A stretch of DNA of 64,000 nucleotides from Microcoleus vaginatus_C. GTDB lineage: Bacteria; Cyanobacteriota; Cyanobacteriia; Cyanobacteriales; Microcoleaceae. A program made the translations under genes and the position numbers. This document shows, piece by piece, positions 15,840-26,098 of the stretch. How positions within the stretch are numbered: the stretch's first letter is position 1; every line of letters begins with the position of its first letter. Where the stretch lies: the NCBI GenBank assembly GCA_040004035.1, contig JAMPLN010000001.1. One strand, given 5' to 3'. The notes below the pieces were generated by a model. That model was not told the DNA's origin. It saw nothing but the letters and a program-made list of their open reading frames with translations, and made no database searches.

Positions 15840-16414
15840 GGGTTGTATGTTTTATATTTTGCACTTGTACTGACAGTGCGCCGGAGGGGAAAATGAAAAT
15901 TCGATCGCACTGATATCTTGCACTATTTTGGAGAACAGGCAAGATGCCTGTTCCACTGATAGTTCGATTTTCTTGTGGGGAGTAGGGTTTGGGCCCCAGA
16001 ACCCGCCCCTCAAAGGCTTATTGACAAGGGTGCAAGAGTGGAAACCGCTAGCAAGGCGAGTACACAAACAAAGCCCGCAAGGGCTGGGCTATACGTCGGA
16101 TAAGATCGCGATCACTGTTTTGGGGTGATCAAATTCACTCTCGCTCTTGGTACTGACATTTCTATTTAACTAGATTAGAGTGGAGTTAGGGAACTCTCCT
16201 CCTTGCTGGGCAAATCTTTCGCTGAAAAATATAGAAGCGGCGGTGATTTTGGTTGGGGGTTTGTGGGTTTTATTTTTCAGCCAAGGTACAGATTTAAATT
16301 TGTGCAAGAGGCTGATATGCAAGTTGCAAAAAATGGGAACAATAAAGATGGGATTGTACTGTCGAGCAGTAACTACCTGCAATACCATCTCTGAAATTAT
16401 TCAGGAAGGCGTCA
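15840..16414. other. Intergenic region upstream of hpsA
   Basis: 575 bp without a convincing gene. It holds one copy of the 'GAACAGGCA aga TGCCTGTTC' palindrome (15933-15953) and must contain the promoters for the divergent sulfotransferase and hpsA genes. An AGGAAGG ribosome-binding site (about 16402-16408) precedes hpsA. Short open frames here have no supporting features. Confidence 0.6.
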
Positions 16415-19400
16415 ATGTTTAAGAGCAAATTATCCAAAGTTATCGTATCCCTGCTGCGGCGGATTGCTGGTGTTACCAGATCCGGGGCCAAGCGGCTGAT
16501 GAGAGCAATGCTGCAAGCGCTGATGGCTATGGGCCGCAGGGCAAGACTACCGATGGCGGGGTTTGTGCTGCCGACGGTGACGATGGTGTTGCTGGTAGTG
16601 ATATTGTTGACTGTGGCGATTACGCTGCGATCGTTCGATCGGGCTAATACGGCGCGTAACGTGCGCGTGAACCAGCAGGTGCTGGCGGCCGCGACTCCCG
16701 CGCTCGATCGGGCAAAAGCGAAAATTCAGTTTATGCTGTGGGAAGACCCGCAAAGACCGACGGGTACTCCATCCGATCCAGAATTGTACGCAAGGATGGC
16801 GAATGCTACAGGCGCAGCTACGGATCTTTATAGCTTTGGGGACGAGGAACGGCTGGTACTTAGAGCAGACCTCGGTGATCCAGACAATACCGCCGATCCT
16901 GCTGCCGATCCTAAAGCCCCGATGGTAGACCCCATAACAGATGTAGAAAACGAAGCGATCAACACTGCGTGGAGATATCCCGTAGATACTAATAATGATG
17001 GGAAATTTGACACTTTTACTATTTACGGCATATTCTTCCGCAGTCCGAAGCGCAGTAATGTTCCAGGCCCAACTTTAGGCAACTTCACAAGGGCGAGAAA
17101 GTCGTTGGATGCCCGAACCCCACCGACCTCAGCCAAAAGTCTCAATCCTGACTGCGTGCAGGGTGGAGGTACTGTCGCTAGTTTGGTAGGCGACTCGGGC
17201 TGGTACAGGATAGACGGCCAACTTAAAAAAAGTTTTTTTGTTGACACAGTTAATGTACCGATTACCGCCTCGGAAGCTAGCAGTTTGGGCGCTAACTATC
17301 AACCGTTAACAGGAACTGCCAGCACATCGGCTCTCGAATACCAGCAAGACCAAAGCCGCATTCCCCTCGCTAATAACGCGGTAGTTTATGAAGACGACTT
17401 GGATATATCGCCAGGGCCTGAGTTGAATCTAAACGGGCGGATATTCACAAATAGTAATTTGTTGGTGACTAACTTAAATGGGGGAAATAGGACACGATTC
17501 TATCAAGTTAGTAGCCCTGATTCTTGTTTTTATGAACAAGAAAATAGCAAAATTGTGGTGGGAGGCAATGTAGTTAATGGCTGGTCGGGCAATACCACTG
17601 GCGGACAAATTAATCCAGTGGGCGTGCATCTTTTCAAAAATGCCTCATCACTTACAGGTGATAGAAACACAGCCATGCTGGCTGCGGCAAAAACTATTAG
17701 CAATGCAGATGCTGAATCCACCACTACCAATAGCAGTTTGGAGGTACTTTACAACAATGGTGCCTATACTGCTCGCCTCTCTTCCCTAGTGGCAGCACAG
17801 ATGGCCAAAGTCGATACTACCGACCCATTTTCGGTGCAAAATAGACCAGCCACCCAAACCCGGGAACAAGCGCTGGAAGAATATTTTAAACAGATGCTCC
17901 GCAAGGTTCCCTTTAAAGAAGTAGGACCTGTAACAGTAGGACTTACCCAGGCAGACGCATCGGACATTTACGGCCCCGCACCAAAAAAGCTGCCTATTGA
18001 TGGAAGCCTGGACACTCTGCGACCTTTAGAACCTTTAGACGGTTTCAAATGGAGCAACTCGGACGCTACAAGCCCGATCGCACTAAAAGAAGGTCAGCTA
18101 GAAACAACAACACCAACAGAAGATGGCTCACCGCTACCTGAAGAACTATTGCTGGGCGATCGCGTGATTGCGGGTAACAATTTACCAGCAAAGAGATGGG
18201 ATGGTACCAAATTCACCAGTGAGCCAGACCCAATCCCAGGCAAGTGGAATTCTACCGACACCAGTGGCATTCCCCGTACCAGATCGCCCCAGGTGACAAA
18301 GCTGGCAGACGTAGGAGCCACAGATCGCAGCGGCTTCTGGGAAGGAGCAGCAGCGGAAATACCTAAAAATCCTCTGGATGGCGTTGGGGGTCTTCGGGTG
18401 ATCACCAGTGCAGGAGTTTACGAACGCACCAATTCTTTTCTGCCACCCCCTACTTGGATAAATCCCTTAGATGGTACGTTATTGGGAAATGGCGCAACTG
18501 ATGCTTACGACGACCCAACAACTACAGGTACTGCTAATATTGAGAAATACCCTGTTGTTTGGCCGGACTCAATGCCGATGTCACCCCTGGGGCCAGGTTC
18601 TAAAGTTTATGACAATAGTGCTGGTGGCGCTTACGATCCTGCCAAATGGGTTACCCTGCCAACAACGCTCGTAGCAGGAACAGGCTCTGCCATTGACCCC
18701 AGAACTCCCAAGTATGCTAAGGGCGATTTACGGATGCGGGCGACAGCAGTGTATCACTACAAAAAAGACGGTGGCTACAATCCAAATGTAACACCAATAA
18801 ACCTCAATAATCCCCCCGTTAAGCCCTTTGCCTGCGTCAGCAGCTACTACGACCCCAGCAACGCTTCCACAGCCAGAAACTTATCTACACTTCCTGATGT
18901 AAGCGGCCAGAACGCAACCCTAAACCCACCCGCATTAGGGGTTCCGGGAACTCAAATTGGCTCCAACAATGGAGTAGTATACGGCCCACCGGTCGATAAG
19001 ACACAAGAGGCAAAATCAACTGCAAGTACAGCTCCGGCTACACGGGGTTTGTTAGGCGGGGGTTCGCCAACTGCTTTAGAAAGGCAAGCCAATTACGTTT
19101 TTCCTGACGGTAGGTTTGCCAACGAGCCTTTGAGAAACGCGCTACTGAAAGAACCGGGCGATCGCACTCTGGCTGACAGAGCAGCGATCGACTCTACCAT
19201 GTGCGCCCTAGAAATTATAGCCCTCACCCCCAAGGTAGTGAGTGCTGATATTCCTCCCGGAGCTATCCAAGAAGTAGCATTTTTGAATGCCAGAGAAGTC
19301 AAGGCGATCGATCGTGACGACCCTAATACCCCCAACGTCAACGAAGCCTTTACGCTGAGCAGTCCCCTAACAACTATTGGAACAGCAAAACCAGCAAATC

Positions 19401-21463
19401 TAACAGGCTATTACAACCAGCCCTTAGAAGAACGTCAACCCTTAGAAATTCGCGCCACTCAGATAAACCTCGATCTATTGCGGAGAAACTCAATTGGAGG
19501 AGAGCCTTTACTGCCATACAGCGGGATTATATACGCCAGCCGAGATGATGCCCTGCCCGATCGTAGTAAGAGAGACTCAGATGCAAGTATTAGTGCCAGA
19601 GTTAGCCCTACTGACTCCTTACTAGACCCGACTCGCAAACCTAACGGAATTGTGCTGGTAAATGGTCGCCAGCTAGCCAGAATTCCCAGTCTTCCTCCCA
19701 CTATTGCCAATGTAGTTATGGAAAAAGGGCTGACTTTGGCATCTAATTTGCCCGTTTACATCAAAGGCGAATTTAATTTACACACCCAACACGAGTTTAA
19801 AGCTCCCTCCCAAGAAGAGTTTAAAACTATTGCTGCTTGGGACAAGTTTTACACTCGCAACAAAAACGACCTCAATAAGAACTTTGCCTGTCGCCCAAAC
19901 GACCCCAGACTAAATGGTAAATGTACAACCGGCGATGATTGGCGTCCCACAAACATACTGGCAGATGCTGTTACCCTGCTTTCAAACAATTACCGTTTTG
20001 GCTTCCGCAACGAGGGAGATTTTGACCTGAGAAATAATGCCGGCGCTGCTGCTGTATTACCTCGCAGACAGCAAGGATTTTTCAACAACAACTTTGTTAC
20101 TAACGGACTTTCCAGCGGGGCGTTTTTAGCTAACGGAAATTTAAAGGCAGCAGCAGATCCGATAACGGTGACAGACGCTAACTATCTGACTTCAAATCCC
20201 AAGCCGCTCTGGAGTTCCTACTTCAACAACTTTGTCACCCCCGTCCAGCGCCGGGGGCCTTTCCCAGAGTATGTAATGGAAGTTTGTACAAAACTTCCAG
20301 TTTCTGCGTGTACGGATGAAGACTGGTACGTTAATCCAGCATTGGCGGACCCATCCACACCAGCAGTAGGTAAGGCAAAAGATGGTGATTCATACACAGC
20401 CGCTGCTTATCCAGCGGGAACAACTGCAATTCCGCCAGCGCCAGAATTGCAGCGCTTTCCCCGTCGCGTAGCTTTTGAGAGAAACACTACTACACCTTTC
20501 GCTCTGACAAACCTTGGTGCTCCAAAGCCTTTGGCGATTACTGCCGGAAACACCATCCAAGCAGGTGCCGTCGGCCGTATAGGAACTAACGCTCTTTGGT
20601 TTGCAGCCAAGAGTGGGACTAATGTGGCTTACAATGCTACCGATCTTCCGTTTCAGGTCAACACCAGCGCTACCGATCCAGGCACTACAGACGGCAGCAA
20701 AGTACCTCTACCGGCCATTGCCACAGAAAGCAAACTTAGTCCATTACAGGGCTCGCAGCCGCTATTGATGCCAGTTCCGCAGCTCATGAGTGCAACAGCA
20801 GCTACCCCAGGTACTCCACGAGGTAATGCAGCAGCAGACACAACAGGGTGGATATCCTTGGCTGGAGAGACTACATTCAATATGATTGTTGCAGCAGGCG
20901 ACACTCCCTCAAGGACGCTAAACCCTACCTCGGGTGACTTTAACGGCGGTTTGCAAAACTTGCCCCGATTCTTGGAACTCTGGCGCCAAGGAACTTCAAC
21001 TCCAATTTCTAATAACATCCAAGGGTCTTTCATCCAGCTAAACCGTAGCGCCTTTAATACCGCACCTTATCTGCCAACTATGCCGACGGGCTATCCGCCA
21101 GCATCGGCTGATGGGCTAAAAACTGTGTTCGCCCGATCATCTACTCCTACTACAGAGCCTACGGCTCCTAGTGGTACTAATTCACTAATAACTGTATACA
21201 ACATCTCAGGTAATCAGATTCCATACTTCAGCCCGCCCACCCGGAACTGGGGTTATGACGTGGGCTTGCTATCTCAGCCGCCTGATTTGTTTACCCAAAA
21301 GTTCACAACTCCTCCCTCACGACGAACCCCGGACGAGTATTTCCGGGAAGTACCTCGCAATGACGATTGGGTAAAAACTTTGATGTGTTCTACCTTAGAA
21401 AAGGACAAAAAGAACGCCACCGAAACCCTTTCAACTGCCGAGAGAGCTAAATGCTCCACTTAA
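16415..21463 (+). CDS. hpsA: Hormogonium polysaccharide biosynthesis protein HpsA
   Basis: A very large (1682 aa) protein of the HpsA family, needed for polysaccharide secretion during gliding in filamentous cyanobacteria. A basic N-terminus is followed by one pilin-like membrane helix (about 49-71, 'MAGFVLPTVTMVLL') and then a long Gly/Asn/Thr/Pro-rich extracytoplasmic region with no recognised enzyme domain. The helix resembles type IV pilin or PilX-like anchors but lacks the usual Glu at +5. It is followed by three pseudopilin genes with gaps of 40-64 bp, so it is the first gene of an operon. A good ribosome-binding site lies just upstream. Family assignment rests on size, N-terminus and neighbours. 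Confidence 0.88.
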   Translation: MFKSKLSKVIVSLLRRIAGVTRSGAKRLMRAMLQALMAMGRRARLPMAGFVLPTVTMVLLVVILLTVAITLRSFDRANTARNVRVNQQVLAAATPALDRAKAKIQFMLWEDPQRPTGTPSDPELYARMANATGAATDLYSFGDEERLVLRADLGDPDNTADPAADPKAPMVDPITDVENEAINTAWRYPVDTNNDGKFDTFTIYGIFFRSPKRSNVPGPTLGNFTRARKSLDARTPPTSAKSLNPDCVQGGGTVASLVGDSGWYRIDGQLKKSFFVDTVNVPITASEASSLGANYQPLTGTASTSALEYQQDQSRIPLANNAVVYEDDLDISPGPELNLNGRIFTNSNLLVTNLNGGNRTRFYQVSSPDSCFYEQENSKIVVGGNVVNGWSGNTTGGQINPVGVHLFKNASSLTGDRNTAMLAAAKTISNADAESTTTNSSLEVLYNNGAYTARLSSLVAAQMAKVDTTDPFSVQNRPATQTREQALEEYFKQMLRKVPFKEVGPVTVGLTQADASDIYGPAPKKLPIDGSLDTLRPLEPLDGFKWSNSDATSPIALKEGQLETTTPTEDGSPLPEELLLGDRVIAGNNLPAKRWDGTKFTSEPDPIPGKWNSTDTSGIPRTRSPQVTKLADVGATDRSGFWEGAAAEIPKNPLDGVGGLRVITSAGVYERTNSFLPPPTWINPLDGTLLGNGATDAYDDPTTTGTANIEKYPVVWPDSMPMSPLGPGSKVYDNSAGGAYDPAKWVTLPTTLVAGTGSAIDPRTPKYAKGDLRMRATAVYHYKKDGGYNPNVTPINLNNPPVKPFACVSSYYDPSNASTARNLSTLPDVSGQNATLNPPALGVPGTQIGSNNGVVYGPPVDKTQEAKSTASTAPATRGLLGGGSPTALERQANYVFPDGRFANEPLRNALLKEPGDRTLADRAAIDSTMCALEIIALTPKVVSADIPPGAIQEVAFLNAREVKAIDRDDPNTPNVNEAFTLSSPLTTIGTAKPANLTGYYNQPLEERQPLEIRATQINLDLLRRNSIGGEPLLPYSGIIYASRDDALPDRSKRDSDASISARVSPTDSLLDPTRKPNGIVLVNGRQLARIPSLPPTIANVVMEKGLTLASNLPVYIKGEFNLHTQHEFKAPSQEEFKTIAAWDKFYTRNKNDLNKNFACRPNDPRLNGKCTTGDDWRPTNILADAVTLLSNNYRFGFRNEGDFDLRNNAGAAAVLPRRQQGFFNNNFVTNGLSSGAFLANGNLKAAADPITVTDANYLTSNPKPLWSSYFNNFVTPVQRRGPFPEYVMEVCTKLPVSACTDEDWYVNPALADPSTPAVGKAKDGDSYTAAAYPAGTTAIPPAPELQRFPRRVAFERNTTTPFALTNLGAPKPLAITAGNTIQAGAVGRIGTNALWFAAKSGTNVAYNATDLPFQVNTSATDPGTTDGSKVPLPAIATESKLSPLQGSQPLLMPVPQLMSATAATPGTPRGNAAADTTGWISLAGETTFNMIVAAGDTPSRTLNPTSGDFNGGLQNLPRFLELWRQGTSTPISNNIQGSFIQLNRSAFNTAPYLPTMPTGYPPASADGLKTVFARSSTPTTEPTAPSGTNSLITVYNISGNQIPYFSPPTRNWGYDVGLLSQPPDLFTQKFTTPPSRRTPDEYFREVPRNDDWVKTLMCSTLEKDKKNATETLSTAERAKCST

Positions 21464-21503
21464 CCCTCTAACTTTCCGTCGCGCAATTACTGGAGTCCTA
21501 TTT

Positions 21504-22136
21504 ATGACTAAGCAAAAACAACACCAAAATTTATCCCAGTCACGAGATGGTGGCTACACGATTATCGAGTCATTGGTAGCGATGATTGTAGTTTCGGTGC
21601 TGATGATTGCGATCGCCCCTGTGATGGCTTACTCAGTAGCGACTCGCGTACAAGCGCGGCGGATTGAACTTGCTACGATGGCGGCGAGAACTTACATCGA
21701 CGCGCTGAGAGTGGGGGCAATCAGAGATGATACAACAAGCCCAAAAGGTTTTCCTATCGAACATAACTCTGGTTCTCTTGATTCGGCTCCTGCTCCTACA
21801 AACTCCAGTAGTTTGTACTGCGTTAACTTGGATGAAACGCCAGGTTGTGCTGGCAGCAAAGAGTTTTTTGTTCAAGGTGCTTGGCGAAATACAGCTAATC
21901 CGACCGATCCGACAACAACAGGCTACGAGCTGACTGTGCGGGTTTACCGGGCCGATGCTTTTTCTTCTCCTGGCACGATGACAACTATACAGCAATCAGT
22001 CGCTAATTCCGGTCTTGGCAATCCTAAAGCGCCTTTGGTGGTAATGCAAACAGAAATTCCCCCTACTACACAAGGAGCAGCGTCTGCATATCGATCGTTG
22101 TGCGATCGACTCAAGAACATCAATGGCTGTAAGTAA
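21504..22136 (+). CDS. hpsB: Hormogonium polysaccharide secretion pseudopilin HpsB
   Basis: A 210-aa type IV pilin-like protein. The prepilin peptidase site is 'SRDGG|YTIIESLVAM', with Glu at +5 of the mature protein and a single N-terminal helix. The C-terminal part contains 'YCVNLDETPGCAG' with cysteines that could form a disulfide. Second gene of the hps operon, 40 bp after hpsA. Minor pilin or pseudopilin of a secretion apparatus for the motility polysaccharide. Confidence 0.88.
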   Translation: MTKQKQHQNLSQSRDGGYTIIESLVAMIVVSVLMIAIAPVMAYSVATRVQARRIELATMAARTYIDALRVGAIRDDTTSPKGFPIEHNSGSLDSAPAPTNSSSLYCVNLDETPGCAGSKEFFVQGAWRNTANPTDPTTTGYELTVRVYRADAFSSPGTMTTIQQSVANSGLGNPKAPLVVMQTEIPPTTQGAASAYRSLCDRLKNINGCK

Positions 22137-22200
22137 TAATCCAAGTCCCCGTTATTAACTTTAAACTCGCTCTCCCCATTTGACAAAGGAAACAGTCAAA

Positions 22201-23226
22201 ATGAAAACTTTACTCAGGTTGCTTCTCAAAACTCAGCACCAGCGAAACCGCTCCGGGCCAGATCAAACAGAAAAGGGCATGACTCTCGTCGAGCTATTAG
22301 TCGGAGCAATTATGGCGTTTTTAATCATCACGCCCATGCTCGGTTTTGTAGTCGATATGCTAAATACCGACAGGAGAGAACAAGTCAAGTCAAATACCGA
22401 GCAAGACCTTCAGGCTGCCGTTGATTTCATTGCCCAAGATTTGAGTCAAGCTATTTATATTTACGATGGCAAGGGTATTAATGCAATTAGATCTCAACTT
22501 CCAAATAATGGAGATACTAATAAAGTTCCGATTCTCGTATTCTGGAAGCGACAGCTAATTAAAAACTCGATTCCAGTTGATGCTTCTACTCTAAAACCAA
22601 AAGATTGCAGCGCTAATACCTGCAACGACACTTACCTAAGATCATTAGTTGCTTACTATCACTTTAAAGACCCGGATAATACTTGGTGTCAGCCTTCAGG
22701 AAACCCAAACGATTGTCCTACCCGTATTGCCCGCTATGAAATTACGGATGGAGTAAAAAACCCTTTAACTCAGGCATACTATAAACAGGATGATAGTGAA
22801 ACTACAAAGGAGCAAAGAAAAGATTCAGTTTTTAATGAAAAATTTGACTTTAGTAAGCCCACATTAGAAGTGACAGATTTGACGATGGGAAGCAATTTTC
22901 CCGATCCTCAAGTATTGGTTAATTATATCGACCACAGTACCGGTAATGTTCCACAACCGCCCGATTGTAAAATTGCTCTGGGCGTAGTAGATCCAACAGC
23001 AGCAGGATCAACTCCTATCAACGCCTCAGATTTACGAATAACAGACGGCTCAACCCACAGCTTCTACGCTTGTGTAGATACATCTAAAAACTTAGCCAGA
23101 GTTACTATCAGAGGAAACAGCCTGCGTCGCCTTCAACCCAACGATACTGCTTACAACCCCAACAAATCGGCTTTTTTCCCAACAGCAACCGTTCAAGTAA
23201 AAGGTCTAGGTGCAGTAGGAAAATAA
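22201..23226 (+). CDS. hpsC: Hormogonium polysaccharide secretion pseudopilin HpsC
   Basis: About 341 aa. The prepilin signal is 'TEKG|MTLVELLVGAIMAF' with Glu+5, followed by a large globular region with Cys pairs ('CSANTCNDTY', 'WCQPSGNPNDC'), like a PilW/GspJ-type minor pseudopilin. The frame can be read from a TTG at 22180, but AAAGGA at 22185-22190 is correctly spaced for the ATG at 22201 ('MKTLLRLLLK'), which is preferred. Third gene of the operon. Confidence 0.87.
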   Translation: MKTLLRLLLKTQHQRNRSGPDQTEKGMTLVELLVGAIMAFLIITPMLGFVVDMLNTDRREQVKSNTEQDLQAAVDFIAQDLSQAIYIYDGKGINAIRSQLPNNGDTNKVPILVFWKRQLIKNSIPVDASTLKPKDCSANTCNDTYLRSLVAYYHFKDPDNTWCQPSGNPNDCPTRIARYEITDGVKNPLTQAYYKQDDSETTKEQRKDSVFNEKFDFSKPTLEVTDLTMGSNFPDPQVLVNYIDHSTGNVPQPPDCKIALGVVDPTAAGSTPINASDLRITDGSTHSFYACVDTSKNLARVTIRGNSLRRLQPNDTAYNPNKSAFFPTATVQVKGLGAVGK

Positions 23227-23284
23227 CAGATATCTGAAACAGATTTTCGACTCGCGGCACTAGCAGATAAAGGAGGAGAGTAAA

Positions 23285-23905
23285 ATGAAAACGCCCATAT
23301 TATTAAAAGTTTTGCAGATTTCTGCAACAAAAGCCAACCCTAATTTCCACAAAACTGCATCCCGAAAAACTGATGGAGGATTCACACTTCTAGAAGTGCT
23401 GGTGATAGCATTGGTCATAGGTATATTAAGCTCGATCGCCGCTCCGAGTTGGCAGGCATTCATCACCAGACAAAGAGTTCGCACTGTGAACGATCGCGTT
23501 TTCCAATCATTACGACTTGCACAAAGCGAAGCAAAACGTACTAAGCGCGATACCACTATTATATTTGATACAAATGACCCGCTAAAAGTAACTTTTTACC
23601 CGCCACTAAGTACGGGTGGTGGTACACAAGAGTTAAATGCAGGAGGTGAAGTTAAAGCTGGACAGCTTCAACTTGCTGTTATTGGTGGAGATACAACTCC
23701 TCCGGCTGCTCCTCCTGCTCCTACTCTTACTGCTACTCAAAAATCGCTCACTTTTAAGTTTGATGGTGCTTTCGATCCAAACAGTCCACCAACCCTGCCT
23801 TTTCAAGTCACTGTTTCTCCTGTTAATGGTGGTGCTAAGCACTGTGCGATCGTGGAAACTATCATAGGAGGAATGAGAACTGCTGAAGGCACACAATGCA
23901 ACTAA
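23285..23905 (+). CDS. GspH/FimT-type pseudopilin (HpsD-like)
   Basis: A 206-aa pseudopilin with the signal 'TDGG|FTLLEVLVIALVIG' and the typical GspH/FimT follow-up 'SWQAFITRQRVRTVNDRV'. A strong ribosome-binding site (AAAGGAGGAG) lies just upstream. It is the last gene of the hpsA-B-C operon. By position it corresponds to the fourth hps gene of Nostoc, which also encodes a pseudopilin; the name hpsD is an inference. A Pro/Ala/Thr-rich stretch occurs near the middle. Confidence 0.85.
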   Translation: MKTPILLKVLQISATKANPNFHKTASRKTDGGFTLLEVLVIALVIGILSSIAAPSWQAFITRQRVRTVNDRVFQSLRLAQSEAKRTKRDTTIIFDTNDPLKVTFYPPLSTGGGTQELNAGGEVKAGQLQLAVIGGDTTPPAAPPAPTLTATQKSLTFKFDGAFDPNSPPTLPFQVTVSPVNGGAKHCAIVETIIGGMRTAEGTQCN

Positions 23906-24238
23906 CAGGGTGTCCATGATAGCTTTCAATAAATTTAATCTGAATCTCTAACAGCAATTCCGCATAAGTGCAGAATTGCTAAAATCTCTTAACTTGAATT
24001 ATTTAATATTTCAAATCCTATTAAAACAGTCAAAATATGCAGCTAAAACAAAAACAAATAATCATCCAGCCCGGAAATCAACTATTACTAAAAGACATAA
24101 CCTGGCCGATGTTTAAAACCCTACTAATATCATTTCCGGTAACACTCCTTATGATGTTGACGGTTGACGGTTGACAGTGAACAGTCAACAGTCAACAGTG
24201 AACTCGAATTTACTATTCCGATGCTAACGGATTTGATA
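23906..24238. other. Gene-free gap after the hps operon
   Basis: AT-rich and without a convincing gene. A heptamer-type repeat (GTTGACG/ACAGTCA units) occupies about 24157-24205. The hps operon and the convergent cobK gene end on either side. Confidence 0.6.
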
Positions 24239-24988
24239 TCATAACTGCTTAACTAACCAACCGATCGCCCCTGCAACATCAGCAACCTTTTCAACATCCC
24301 CAATCGGCGGCCGCTGCACCATCACCACCGGAATTCCCAGTTCCCTAGCCGCCACAATTTTCGCATAAGTAGCAGCGCCCCCGCTGTTTTTACTAACAAT
24401 CGTATCAATCTGATATTCTAATAATAATTGACGCTCATCTGCCAAAGAAAAAGGCCCCCTTGCTAACAACAATTTACCATTAGGAATAGGAGAATTGAGT
24501 GCCGGAGGATCGATCGCCCGCATCAAAAACCAAATAGCATCCAAACCAGCAAAAGCAGCCAATTCCTGCCTACCAATCGTGAGAAACACCCGCTGAGACA
24601 GCCCTAATAAAGCCTTTGCAGCCTCCGAGTGGCTGGCAACTTCAATCCAGCGATCGCCCTCCACCCTCTCCCAAGCAGGACGCACCAGCATCAAATAGGG
24701 CACATTACAATCAGCAGCAGCAACAGCAGCATTAGCAGAAATCTGAGCCGCAAACGGATGAGTAGCATCGATTAAGAAGTCGATCGGGCGATCGAGCAAA
24801 AACGCCGCCAGCCCAGCCGCCCCACCAAACCCCCCAACTCGCACCGTACCAGTTTTTGGGGTAAAAGGCTGTTGAGTGCGTCCTGCCAGCGAAGATACCA
24901 CCTCAATTTCAGCAATTTGAGACGCTCTTACCGCCAATTCAGCAGCATCCCCCGTCCCCCCCAAAATTAGCAACCGTTTTTTCACCAA
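24239..24988 (-). CDS. cobK: Cobalt-precorrin-6A reductase
   Basis: NADPH-dependent reductase of the corrin ring (CobK/CbiJ) in cobalamin synthesis, 249 aa. Family signatures in order are 'LILGGTGDA' at the N-terminus, 'SLAGRT', 'VRVGGFGG', 'DATHPFA', 'LTIGRQEL' and 'SKNSGG' near the C-terminus. Length is normal. No other cobalamin gene is in the window. Starts 78 bp from the divergent TPR gene. Confidence 0.92.
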   Translation of the reverse strand: MVKKRLLILGGTGDAAELAVRASQIAEIEVVSSLAGRTQQPFTPKTGTVRVGGFGGAAGLAAFLLDRPIDFLIDATHPFAAQISANAAVAAADCNVPYLMLVRPAWERVEGDRWIEVASHSEAAKALLGLSQRVFLTIGRQELAAFAGLDAIWFLMRAIDPPALNSPIPNGKLLLARGPFSLADERQLLLEYQIDTIVSKNSGGAATYAKIVAARELGIPVVMVQRPPIGDVEKVADVAGAIGWLVKQL

Positions 24989-25066
24989 ATTACTCCTAAC
25001 TTATCCAAGCAACGCCCGCAATTTCGGTTAATAATATGTTTAATAAAGTTTAAACCGCCAACAACA

Positions 25067-25885
25067 ATGATTCGCTCATTTTTGACATTTTTTACAGTAT
25101 TAATTGTAACCGGGTTAGTGTGGTTAGGAAATATCGCCCCCGTTGCCGCACAAGTACAACCAACAGATATCACCGATCCTCAACAGGAATTGGGAGAACT
25201 CGTTCAAAAAGCTTTTGAAGCTACAAATGAAGGCAAATTTCCCGCCGCAGAAACTTTTTGGACTCAAATTATTGACAAATTTCCCTCACAAGCCGCCGCT
25301 TGGAGCAACCGAGGCAATTCTAGAGTCAGCCAAAACAAACTACAAGCCGCTATTTTAGACTACCAAAGAGCGATCGAACTAGCACCCGACGCCCCCGATC
25401 CTTACCTAAACCGCGGCACCGCCTTAGAAGGTTTAGGACGCTGGGAAGAGGCGATCGCCGACTACAATCATGTACTAGAATTAGACTCCCAAGATCCAGC
25501 CGCCTACAACAACCGAGGCAACGCCGAAGCAGGTTTAGGAAAATGGGAACAAGCAATTGCCGACTACAGCAAAGCCTTTGAATTAGCCCCCGAATACGCC
25601 TTTGCCCGCGCCAACCACGCCCTCGCACTTTATCAAAACGGGCAAACCAAAGAAGCAATTCGCAACATGAAAAACATCGTCCGCAGATACCCCCAATTTG
25701 CCGACATGAGAGCCGCCCTCAGCGCCTGTCTTTGGGAAGCAGGAAAGCGCGGCGAAGCTGAAAGCAATTGGGTAGCAGCAGTCGGCCTCGACTCCCGCTA
25801 CAAAGACATCGATTGGGTTGCCAATAACCGCCGCTGGCCACCACTTGCAGTCAGTGCATTAGAGAAATTCTTGCACTTGCAATAA
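25067..25885 (+). CDS. TPR-repeat protein, exported
   Basis: A 272-aa protein with an N-terminal signal peptide or anchor (about 1-28, 'TFFTVLIVTGLVWLG...VAAQ') followed by four or more tetratricopeptide repeats ('AWSNRGNSRV', 'DPYLNRGTAL', 'AAYNNRGNAE', 'AFARANHAL'). The last ~60 residues ('RRYPQFADMRAALSACLW') form a conserved non-TPR tail. Likely a thylakoid-lumen or periplasmic scaffold. The partner is unknown. Confidence 0.86.
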   Translation: MIRSFLTFFTVLIVTGLVWLGNIAPVAAQVQPTDITDPQQELGELVQKAFEATNEGKFPAAETFWTQIIDKFPSQAAAWSNRGNSRVSQNKLQAAILDYQRAIELAPDAPDPYLNRGTALEGLGRWEEAIADYNHVLELDSQDPAAYNNRGNAEAGLGKWEQAIADYSKAFELAPEYAFARANHALALYQNGQTKEAIRNMKNIVRRYPQFADMRAALSACLWEAGKRGEAESNWVAAVGLDSRYKDIDWVANNRRWPPLAVSALEKFLHLQ

Positions 25886-25898
25886 TCTCAAAGGGAAA

Positions 25899-26017
25899 GT
25901 TGACTGTTGACTGTTGACTGTTGACTGTTGACTGTTGACTGTTGATTGTTGACTGTTGATTGTTGACTGTTGACTGTTGACTGTTGACTGTTGATTGTTG
26001 ACTGTTGACTGTTGACT
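25899..26017. repeat. 17 tandem copies of a GTTGACT heptamer
   Basis: Exactly 119 bp, 17 x 7. Most units are GTTGACT and a few are GTTGATT. This is a short tandemly repeated repetitive (STRR) sequence of the kind found in filamentous cyanobacteria. Shorter arrays of the same or complementary heptamer are at 3146-3208, 24157-24205, 38077-38107 and 45788-45811. Confidence 0.95.
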
Positions 26018-26098
26018 CGATTTTATGATTCCGATACGACCGGAAACGATATCATTGGTTATTTGTTATTTCGACAACTAACAACTGACAACTGACAA

